A stretch of 30,049 nt of DNA, from the NCBI GenBank assembly GCA_046331705.1, contig JAXLQJ010000073.1, forward strand, positions 1 to 30,049, written 5' to 3'. Positions 1-6,727 of this stretch are shown one piece after another. This stretch comes from JADJOY01 sp046331705 [NCBI: bacterium] (GTDB lineage Bacteria; JADJOY01). The position numbers were made by a program, and so were the translations under genes. The notes under the pieces are model-generated. The model made no database searches. It worked only from the letters and a program-made list of their open reading frames with translations, and was not told the DNA's origin. Position 1 is the stretch's first letter, and each line of letters opens with the position of its first letter.

Positions 1-136
1 CGCGGATCGTGAGGTTCACGTCCACCAGCACCGGCACGTCGCTGGCGCCGCGGTGGTACGTCTTGCTCAGCCCGCGGATCTCGACGAGCGGCGGCGCGGG
101 CGCCGTCGTCGGCGTGTTCGCGCCGGCGTCGTTCAC
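1..136 (-). CDS. ABC transporter ATP-binding protein, N-terminal fragment (MacB/LolD-type), runs off the left edge
   Basis: Only the first 45 codons are inside the window. The start is GTG at 136-134, sharing a GTGA overlap with the stop of the adaptor gene upstream (TGA at 135-133), so the two are probably translationally coupled. After a Pro/Ala-rich leader the peptide reads LVEIRGLSKTYHRG and then DVPVLVDVNLTI, which is the typical opening of LolD/MacB-class ATPases (beta-strand, A-loop Tyr in SKTY, then the strand before Walker A). Walker A itself lies outside the window. Its neighbour is a periplasmic adaptor, so it probably powers a MacAB-like efflux or lipoprotein-export complex at the inner membrane. 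Whether it is a stand-alone ATPase or fused to a permease (true MacB) cannot be seen. Confidence 0.8.
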   Translation of the reverse strand, partial: MNDAGANTPTTAPAPPLVEIRGLSKTYHRGASDVPVLVDVNLTIR

Positions 137-1335
137 GACTTGACGCGTACGCGCTGACCGGCGCGCAGCTCCGCGGGCGGCTGATCGATGACGAACGTGC
201 CTTCGGCCGCGCCTTCGAGCACCACCAGGAAGCCCGCGTCGGCGGGCTCGGTGCGGACTGGCTTCTCCACCACCACGTCGTTCTCGACCTCGAGGACCAC
301 GCTGCGGCCACCGCGCTGCACCACCGCGGAGACTGGCAGCGCGGGTTTGACCTGGATCGCCGCCTTGGGCGGCTCGGTCACGAACGTGACCTTGGCCGAC
401 ATGTCCGGGCGCAGGTCTCGCGACGGCTCGCGAATGCGCGCCTTCACCGGCACCACGGATTTCTTGCGGTCCGCCATCGCGCCGATCTCGAAGACCTCGG
501 CGAGATAGCGGCGCTCGGGAATCGCCTCCGGCGTCACGATCGCGGGCCCACCCATCCGCACCTTGGTGATCTCGGTCTCGTTGATCTCGAGCTCCACGTC
601 GATCGCCGAGAGATCGGCCATCGTCACCACCGACGAGCCGGGATCGCCCTCGGCGGTGACGCCCAGGGTCAGGAACTCGCCCACGTCGCGGATCTTGCGG
701 ATCACCGTGCCGTCGATCGGCGCGGTGACCATCGTGTCCGCGAGCGCCACCCGCGCCAGCTCGAGCCGCGCCCGCGCCACCCGCACGTTCGTCTCCGCCT
801 TGTCGAGGTCCGCCTGCGACGCGATCCGCGACTGGGTCAGCTCGCGGGTGCGCCGGACGTCGAGCTCGGCCTGCGCGAGCTCCGCCTCGGCCACCTTCAC
901 CTGCGCGCGTTGCTCGTCGTCCTGGACTCGCGCGATGAGATCGCCCTCGTGGAGCTCGGTCGTGATCTCCACCGGCATCTCCACGATCTTTCCCTGCGTC
1001 TTGCTGCTCACCGTGATCTGCCGCTTCGCCACGATGTAGCCGCTCGCCGTCAGCAACGTGGGTGGCAAGCCGAGATCGCGCGGCGCCACGGAAACCAGCG
1101 TCACGTCCGTGGGCCGCGTGGCGCGCCAATAGGCGATGCCACCGCCGATCGCCGTCGCCAGCGCCAGCAGCACGATCACCTTCACCCACGGAAAACGCCG
1201 CCGCCTGCGCACGCCGGCGGTCCCGGGCGTGCCGAGCCGGAGCAAGCTCAGATCCCGCTCGAGGTCGGGATCGAGCGTGGAAGGTTGGATCGCCTCCTTC
1301 GAGGTCGTCGATGAGCTGGCGCTGGGCGGATTCAC
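133..1335 (-). CDS. Periplasmic adaptor (membrane fusion) subunit of an efflux ABC transporter, MacA/HlyD-like
   Basis: 400 residues. A cytoplasmic leader of about 48 residues ends in a run of arginines and is followed by one membrane anchor (about 49-70). Then come the split biotinyl-lipoyl halves (GYIVAKRQITVSSKTQGKI near 98 and TMVTAPIDGTVIRKI near 205) flanking a coiled-coil hairpin of about 50 residues rich in Ala, Glu and Arg, and a beta-barrel and membrane-proximal domain. This layout and length fit HlyD/MacA-type adaptors that link an inner-membrane pump to an outer-membrane channel. The start is GTG at 1335; no strong Shine-Dalgarno sequence precedes it and no later Met is plausible before the anchor. 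The downstream ATPase overlaps it by 4 nt. The substrate cannot be told; an RND or MacB partner is possible, and the adjacent ATPase favours MacAB. Confidence 0.88.
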   Translation of the reverse strand: MNPPSASSSTTSKEAIQPSTLDPDLERDLSLLRLGTPGTAGVRRRRRFPWVKVIVLLALATAIGGGIAYWRATRPTDVTLVSVAPRDLGLPPTLLTASGYIVAKRQITVSSKTQGKIVEMPVEITTELHEGDLIARVQDDEQRAQVKVAEAELAQAELDVRRTRELTQSRIASQADLDKAETNVRVARARLELARVALADTMVTAPIDGTVIRKIRDVGEFLTLGVTAEGDPGSSVVTMADLSAIDVELEINETEITKVRMGGPAIVTPEAIPERRYLAEVFEIGAMADRKKSVVPVKARIREPSRDLRPDMSAKVTFVTEPPKAAIQVKPALPVSAVVQRGGRSVVLEVENDVVVEKPVRTEPADAGFLVVLEGAAEGTFVIDQPPAELRAGQRVRVKS

Positions 1336-1574
1336 GGCGGCGAAGTCTATCCCGCGCGTCGCAATCGGTCCGCGGGAGGTGTTCTCGCTTCGCCTGAGCC
1401 TGTCACGGATCGGCCAGTGCCGATTGGGCTAGCGCCCTCGGATCTCCGCTGCGGACCGAGCGCCGCCGCCAACCGGATCGCCGTGGAGTCGATTCCTGCC
1501 GTCGGTCGGCTCACTCGACCGCCGCGATGCGTGGTCGTGATCGATTCGATCGGAGGGGGCTTGGGCCGCAGCGA

Positions 1575-2612
1575 TCAGGGGTGAGCGGGCGCGGGCGGCG
1601 CGAGCTCGGTCTCGACGTGGCGGAGAACGTCGCGGAGCACGGCGGGGCCCACCCGCGGTCGCGCCAGCGCGTCGCTGAGCAGCCGTCGCCAGCGGCGGGC
1701 ACCCGGTCGCGCGTGGAAGAGCGGCAGCAGGTGACGGTAGACGGCGCGAAGCGTGGTGCGATCGCCGACGGTGCGCGCGGCGTACTCGACCATCGCTTCG
1801 ACGAGCGCGTGTGGATCGCGCGCGCCAGTGGGTGCGGCGCTCTCGCCGAAGATGCGCTCGTCGACCTCGCCGAGCCAGCGGGGATCGTCGTAGGCGGCGC
1901 GTCCGACCATCACGCCGTCGACGTGGTCGAGCTGGGCGAGTGACGCGTCGATGCCCGCCACGCCGCCGTTGAGCACGATCTCGAGCTGGGGAAGCTCGCG
2001 CTTCAAGCGATGGACGTCCTCGTAGCGCAGCGGCGGAACCGTGCGGTTCTCCGCGGGCGAGAGTCCGTTCAGCCATGCCTTGCGCGCGTGGACCGCGAAG
2101 CGGGTGACGCCAGCCGCGCTCACGATCGCGACGAAGCGCGCCATGTCCTCGTAGCGATCCAGCTCGTCCACGCCGATGCGGTGCTTGATCGTGACCGGCA
2201 CGCTCACCGCGGCGCGCATCGCCGCCGCCAGCTCGGCCACCCGCTCGGGCTCGCGCATGAGCACGGCGCCGAAGCAGCCTTCCTGCACCCGTTCGGACGG
2301 GCAGCCGACGTTCAAGTTGATCTCGTCGTAGCCGCGCTCGGCGGCGATGCGCGCCGCCTCGGCGAGCTTGCGCGGGTCGTCGCCGCCGAGCTGGATCGCG
2401 ACGGGATGCTCGATGGCGTCGAAGCCGATGTAGCGCTCGAGGCGGCCGTCGGCGACGTGGTGGAGGATCGTGTCCGCCACCACCATCTCGGTGTAGAGCA
2501 ACGTCCGGCGCGTGAGCTGGCGCGCGAACCACCGGAAGTGCCGGTCGGTCCGGTCCATCATCGGCGCGATGCTGAACGCATGCGCGGGACGCCGCGTGCG
2601 GGTGCTGGTCAT
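1575..2612 (-). CDS. dusA: tRNA-dihydrouridine(20/20a) synthase
   Basis: 345 residues, the usual DusA length. It is an FMN enzyme that reduces uridine in the tRNA D-loop. The TIM-barrel opening APMMDRTDRH (16-25) and the catalytic loop NVGCPSERVQ (about 101-110, Cys104 the expected proton donor) are present. The stretches KHRIGVDELDRYE and ARKAWLNGLSPAENRTVPPL are closer to DusA than to DusB or DusC. ATG at 2612 is chosen because the family begins just before the FSIAPMMD strand; an in-frame TTG at 2657 would add 15 residues with no support. It is monocistronic here, with about 240 bp separating it from the efflux adaptor. Start choice is the only real uncertainty. Confidence 0.94.
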   Translation of the reverse strand: MTSTRTRRPAHAFSIAPMMDRTDRHFRWFARQLTRRTLLYTEMVVADTILHHVADGRLERYIGFDAIEHPVAIQLGGDDPRKLAEAARIAAERGYDEINLNVGCPSERVQEGCFGAVLMREPERVAELAAAMRAAVSVPVTIKHRIGVDELDRYEDMARFVAIVSAAGVTRFAVHARKAWLNGLSPAENRTVPPLRYEDVHRLKRELPQLEIVLNGGVAGIDASLAQLDHVDGVMVGRAAYDDPRWLGEVDERIFGESAAPTGARDPHALVEAMVEYAARTVGDRTTLRAVYRHLLPLFHARPGARRWRRLLSDALARPRVGPAVLRDVLRHVETELAPPAPAHP

Positions 2613-3054
2613 GGCGATGAGATCCGGCGGCGCTGGCGCGAGCCGGTTCCGCGGCAATCAACCCAACGCGCAGGAAAGCGTCCAGTGCGCGACGCCGCGT
2701 ACGCTCGTGGGTGTCTCGTCGAAGCGGCGGGATGACACGATCGGGTACGTTGCCGCGCGAGGGGAGAGCAAGGAAGGGTGCGACGGTGACGATCACACGG
2801 TCACGTGTAGGGTCACGTGGTGTGTTCTGGGCGCGCCGGTCGAATCGCGATACGAGGCGCCGATGCGAGCTGCATTCGACGGGCCTCGGGACAAACGGCA
2901 GGGTGCTTGACCTGGGACCCGAATCATGGGCTCATTAGCCCTTCCTAACCGCATCCGGCGCCAGCAATCTCGAGTTCCGAGCAGCCGACGCCCGATGGGC
3001 GGTGCTCTGGCCGGGGCTCGGATCGCCGGCAGCTGACGCCCAGCGAGGAATTTC
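2613..3054. other. Non-coding interval between divergent dusA and the HEAT-repeat gene
   Basis: About 440 bp without a credible gene; open frames in it have the Arg-rich composition of antisense shadows. It should contain the promoters of dusA (leftward) and the HEAT-repeat gene (rightward), but no convincing -35/-10 pair could be picked out. Two things stand out: a direct repeat of GGTCACGTG at 2799-2807 and 2811-2819, and a small perfect hairpin GGGCT-CATT-AGCCC at 2928-2941. Confidence 0.6.
2794..2824. repeat. Direct repeat GGTCACGTG x2 (12-bp period) flanked by CACAC/GTGTG; operator-like
   Basis: GGTCACGTG occurs at 2799-2807 and again at 2811-2819. Each copy contains the palindrome CACGTG, and the pair is bracketed by CACAC (2794-2798) and GTGTG (2820-2824). 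It lies in the divergent dusA/HEAT intergenic region. The pattern resembles a binding site for a dimeric or tandemly bound regulator. Function is inference. Confidence 0.35.
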
Positions 3055-4161
3055 ATGGCGGTGTACCAAGGCAAGTCGACGATCGTTTGGATCGAGGCGC
3101 TCAAGAATCGCGATCCCGAGGTTCGCGTCGCGGCGATCGACGCCCTCGTGAAGATCGGCATGGCCGCGGTTCCGGACCTGATCGACGCGCTCGGCGAGCA
3201 GAGCGTGGACGTCGTGACCGGCTCGGCTCAGGCGCTGGCACGCATCGGCACGGCCGCGCGTCCCGCGCTTCCCGCGTTGCAGGCCGCGCTGAAGCACCGC
3301 CTTCCGGAGGTGCGCGCCGAGGCGGCGTTCGCGTTGGCCAAGATCTCGAACGAGGCGCTGCTGAAGGCGCTCGCCAGCCCCGAGGCCGGCGTTCGCGCGT
3401 GCGCCGCCGAGGCGCTCGGGCGACTCGGCACCGAGGTCCGCGACTGCATCAAGCTGCTGCTCGCGGCACTCCAGGACGCGGACCCGATCGTGCGCGAGGC
3501 GGCAGTGCAGAGCCTGGGGCGGTTGGGCCCCGGTGCGGTGGAAGCGTTGCCCACGCTCATCGCCATGGCGCGTAGCGCGGACGCTCGAATCAAGCCGTCG
3601 CTGCTGCTGGCGCTGGGAGCCATGGGCGCCCAGGCGGTGGACGCCGTGCCGGTGCTGGTGGATGCCCTCGACATCGAGGGATTTCGCGGCGCGGCGGCAC
3701 GCGCGCTCGCCGGGATCGGACCCGCGGCGAAGCCGGCGATCCCCAAGCTCAAGAACATGCTGAGCGACGCGAGCCTGCGCTACATCGCCGCGGGGGCCAT
3801 GGTGACCATCGGCGCGGAAGCGTCGTCGACCGTCCCGGTCCTCATCGAGGGATTGGCGGATGCGCGGGTCCGCGAGGCGTGCATCGAGTTCCTGGGACGA
3901 GTGGGCTGGGCGGCGCGACCGGCGGTCGAGCCGTTGACCGCGTTGCTCAAGCACGACGATCCGCGGGTGCGCACGCTCACCGCGAAGTCGCTCGGCCTGA
4001 TCGGCCCGGCCGCCAAGCCGGCGCTGGGTGCGCTCCGCAAGCTCGTGAAGACCAAGGACGAAGCGGAGAAGCAGGCGGCGCTCGAGGCGCTCGATCGCAT
4101 CAATCCCAAGGCGCGCCTCGGCGGCCCTTCGTTTCTCGACAAGATGCTGCGGCGCGCGTAG
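3055..4161 (+). CDS. HEAT-repeat (PBS-lyase-like) protein
   Basis: 368 residues made almost wholly of helical repeats of about 30-40 residues with the HEAT signature D-P-x-V-R-x-x-A-x-x-A-L-x-x-I/L-G, for example NRDPEVRVAAIDALVKIG near 19, DADPIVREAAVQSLGRLG near 143 and HDDPRVRTLTAKSLGLIG near 302. I count roughly nine units. There is no signal peptide or membrane segment, so it should be a cytoplasmic scaffold or protein-binding solenoid. ATG at 3055 is preceded by GAGGA at a good distance. A short basic tail follows the repeats. It stands alone, convergent with the phosphoesterase lipoprotein gene. No catalytic motif is visible, so no specific role can be assigned. Confidence 0.85.
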   Translation: MAVYQGKSTIVWIEALKNRDPEVRVAAIDALVKIGMAAVPDLIDALGEQSVDVVTGSAQALARIGTAARPALPALQAALKHRLPEVRAEAAFALAKISNEALLKALASPEAGVRACAAEALGRLGTEVRDCIKLLLAALQDADPIVREAAVQSLGRLGPGAVEALPTLIAMARSADARIKPSLLLALGAMGAQAVDAVPVLVDALDIEGFRGAAARALAGIGPAAKPAIPKLKNMLSDASLRYIAAGAMVTIGAEASSTVPVLIEGLADARVREACIEFLGRVGWAARPAVEPLTALLKHDDPRVRTLTAKSLGLIGPAAKPALGALRKLVKTKDEAEKQAALEALDRINPKARLGGPSFLDKMLRRA

Positions 4162-4184
4162 GCGTTGCGTCGCGCGCGCGGGTC

Positions 4185-4206
4185 GTGCCGAGACCGTGCC
4201 GAGACC
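4185..4206. repeat. Tandem 11-bp repeat (GTGCCGAGACC x2)
   Basis: Two perfect head-to-tail copies, 4185-4195 and 4196-4206, lie in the 57-bp gap between two convergent genes. Probably a simple slippage duplication. Confidence 0.6.
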
Positions 4207-4218
4207 GAGGCCGGTGCG

Positions 4219-6627
4219 TCAGTTCGCGTTGCGGCTCGCGTCTTCCATCACTGCCTGCCAGCGGAGCGAAGGCTCGTTCGCGGCTCTGCGTGCCTCGCGC
4301 TCGTGCGCGCTCAGCACGGCGGCGAGCCGCGGCGCCTGATCGGGATCGAGGAAGTTCATGCCGCGGGTGGCCAGGCCGCAGTTGGTGCCCGGCAACGAGA
4401 TCTCCTCCGGCACCAGGCGCGCGCGCTGCTCGTAGGGATCGAGGTCGGGCGTGGACGTGAAGAGATCCCACATCGGCTGCGCCAGCTCGTCGTAGATCGT
4501 GAGCGGATCGAGCCCGAGCAGGTGCTCGACGGAAGCGAGCAGGCTGCCCTCGTGGGCGATCACGTGCGACACGTGGCCGCGCCGGGCGTAGGGCGACACC
4601 GCCACGAAGATCGAGCGGTGAGCGTCGACGTGATCGTCGCCCGATTGGGGGTCGTCCTCGACGATGAACGCCACCGAGGACTCCCAGTACTTGCTGTGGG
4701 TGAGCCAGTCGACGAAGCGTCCGGTGGCGAGGTCGTTATCGGCCACCATCGAGCGCGGCGAGGGGTAGAGCGGGTCGCAGCCGAGCGTGTGATCGTCGGG
4801 CAGCAACATGTACACGAACGGCGGCACGCCTTCGTCTTCCCACTCGGCGATGCGGCCCTCGATCTTGTCGACGTCGCGCGTGTACTGCCAGAAGAACGGT
4901 GGATCGACCGGGCTCGAGTGGATGTAGCGGGTGTCGAAGATGAGCTTGCCGATCCACGTGCCCACCGCCTCGCCGTAGATGCGAAACGGGATCTGCTTCG
5001 CGAGCAGCGCCTGGAAGATGTACTGGCGCTTCGGCCAGACCGCCGGGTTCAGGTAGATCTCCGCCTCGAAGGGCAGCGGCCGGTCGGCGGCGAAGCGCAC
5101 CTTCTCCACGTACACGTTCGAGAGCGACGAGGTGAGGAGCTGGTGCCCCTGGTCCGAGGTCTCGGCGTTGGTGTAGTAGTTGTCGACGCTCGCGAAGCGC
5201 TCGACCAACGCGTGCAGGTTGGGCGTGGGATCGCCGCAGTAGAGGCAGTTCGCGGGCTCGCCGTCCCCGCCAGCGAAATCCCCCAGCAGCGCGTCGTAGG
5301 TCTTGTTCTCGCGCACCACCAGGAACACGTGCTCGATCGGTGTCCGGCCGCCGCGCTCGAGCGGGATCGGGTTGTCGAAGGCCTCGGCGTTCACGTCGTA
5401 GAGATGCGCCGCGCGCGCGGCGAGCGCATCGCTGCGCTCGGCGAGGCTCGCGAGCTCGGCATCGCTCGGTAGGTCGACGAGCTGCACCGTCGCCTGGTTC
5501 ACGAGGTCGTTCGAGCCGACGTCGCTCGGCCCGGTTCCCGTCCCCTTGCCATTGGCGACGTAGAGGCGACGGCCGTCGGGCGAAACCGCCACGGCGGTCG
5601 GATACCACGCGGTGGGGATGGCGCCGATCACGCGACCTTCGCCGACGTCCACCACCGCGACTCGATTGTCCGCGGCCTGCGCCACGTAGAGCCGCTTGCC
5701 GTCCGGCGAGAACGCGAGGCCGTTCGGACCCGTGCCGTAGCCCTGCGCGTTGATGGTGCGCAGGTCGAGCGTCGACAGCACCTTGCGCTTGCGCACGTCG
5801 ATGACCGAGAGCGAGTCCTCGTCCGAGTTCGCGACGTAGAGCCGCGTGCCGTCGCGGCTCAGGGCGAGCGCCTCGGGGTTCTTCTGAACGGCGATCGAGG
5901 CCACCGAACGCATGGCGCGCGGATCGCGCACGTCGAAGACGTCCACCGTTCCGTTCTTCTCGGACGTGACGAACGCCTCGGCGCCGTCGCTCGACAGCAC
6001 CACCGCGTACGGATTGCCGCCGGTGCCGGTGTGCCCGAGCTCGACGCCGCTCGCCGCGTCGAACGCCGCGAGGCCGTTGCTCGATTCGGTGAGCACGAAG
6101 AGCGTGGCGCCGTCCGCGCTCAGCGCGAGGCCCGCGGGAAACTCGCCTGCCGGAAAGCCGCCACGCTCGGTGAGCGCCGCGCCGTCCCAATCGAGGATCA
6201 CGATGCGCTCGGCACCGCCGCCGCTGGCGTAGAGCGTCCGACCATCGGGAGCCAGCACCAATCCCAGGTAGAGCCCGTCGCGCTCCTCGATCGAGGCCGC
6301 GATGGTCCCGGTGGTCGTGTCCAGCGCGCTCACGGCGAGACGACCGTCGTCGTCGTTCGAGGTGACGAACAAGGTGCGACCGTCGGGGCTGAGCACGACG
6401 GCGAGCGGCAAGCCGTCCACGTTCACCATCGTGCCGAGCGGCTCGATGCGCCGGCCGTTGGGAAGGATCCAGCTGCCCGATCCCGCCGGGCCAACGCGCA
6501 GCGTGGCCTCGTCGCGAACGGAGATCCCGCCGCCGCGCGTCGTCGGCGAGTCGCTCGAGCATCCGGCGAAGACCAGCGCGCCGAAGGCGAGGGCGCGCGC
6601 CGCTGTCCGTGGAATCGACCAACGCAT
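4219..6627 (-). CDS. Lipoprotein with YncE-type beta-propeller and phosphoesterase (alkaline phosphatase superfamily) domains
   Basis: 802 residues. A lipoprotein signal ends in LVFAGC (lipidated Cys23). Residues about 50-400 form a YVTN/YncE-like propeller with repeats such as LSPDGRTLFVTSN, LAPDGRTLYASGG and FSPDGKRLYVAQA. From about 430 a phosphoesterase domain (phospholipase C/acid phosphatase type, PF04185-like) follows, with VVRENKTYDALLGD, a stretch around TSDQGHQLLTSS, LLPDDHTLG and VEDDPQSGDDHVDAHRS supplying likely metal ligands. The combination matches proteins usually annotated as bifunctional YncE/alkaline phosphatase family. ATG at 6627 is chosen because GGAGAG lies upstream and the signal peptide begins there; the open frame continues further up but overlaps the divergent gene. 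The substrate is unknown. Confidence 0.88.
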   Translation of the reverse strand: MRWSIPRTAARALAFGALVFAGCSSDSPTTRGGGISVRDEATLRVGPAGSGSWILPNGRRIEPLGTMVNVDGLPLAVVLSPDGRTLFVTSNDDDGRLAVSALDTTTGTIAASIEERDGLYLGLVLAPDGRTLYASGGGAERIVILDWDGAALTERGGFPAGEFPAGLALSADGATLFVLTESSNGLAAFDAASGVELGHTGTGGNPYAVVLSSDGAEAFVTSEKNGTVDVFDVRDPRAMRSVASIAVQKNPEALALSRDGTRLYVANSDEDSLSVIDVRKRKVLSTLDLRTINAQGYGTGPNGLAFSPDGKRLYVAQAADNRVAVVDVGEGRVIGAIPTAWYPTAVAVSPDGRRLYVANGKGTGTGPSDVGSNDLVNQATVQLVDLPSDAELASLAERSDALAARAAHLYDVNAEAFDNPIPLERGGRTPIEHVFLVVRENKTYDALLGDFAGGDGEPANCLYCGDPTPNLHALVERFASVDNYYTNAETSDQGHQLLTSSLSNVYVEKVRFAADRPLPFEAEIYLNPAVWPKRQYIFQALLAKQIPFRIYGEAVGTWIGKLIFDTRYIHSSPVDPPFFWQYTRDVDKIEGRIAEWEDEGVPPFVYMLLPDDHTLGCDPLYPSPRSMVADNDLATGRFVDWLTHSKYWESSVAFIVEDDPQSGDDHVDAHRSIFVAVSPYARRGHVSHVIAHEGSLLASVEHLLGLDPLTIYDELAQPMWDLFTSTPDLDPYEQRARLVPEEISLPGTNCGLATRGMNFLDPDQAPRLAAVLSAHEREARRAANEPSLRWQAVMEDASRNAN

Positions 6628-6727
6628 TGAGCAGCTCTCCGTCGGGGTTCGAGGGCGAACGGTTTTACCAAGAATCGGCGGGCGTCGATTGAAGTTCGGG
6701 AAGCAACTGTGTGACCATCCGCTCGCC
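6628..6727. promoter_or_regulatory. Divergent promoter region of two secreted phosphoesterase genes
   Basis: These 100 bp separate the start codons of the leftward propeller-phosphoesterase and the rightward PHP hydrolase, so both promoters must lie here or inside the neighbouring genes. It is somewhat AT-richer than its surroundings (GGTTTTACCAAGAAT near 6660). A single CTGTGTGAC word near 6709 recalls half a Pho box but lacks the second half. Confidence 0.4.

Noticed and set aside
1407-1437. Two adjacent small hairpins as a dusA terminator
   Set aside because: About 140 nt beyond the dusA stop, stems of 6 and 4 bp, no T-tract on the minus strand.
1429-2796. A 455-codon open frame on the minus strand covering dusA
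   Set aside because: Arg/Ala-rich product with no domain; it is another frame of the dusA strand, and dusA has every family motif.
6700-6725. Pho box before the PHP hydrolase
   Set aside because: Only one CTGTGTGAC half is present and the second repeat is missing.
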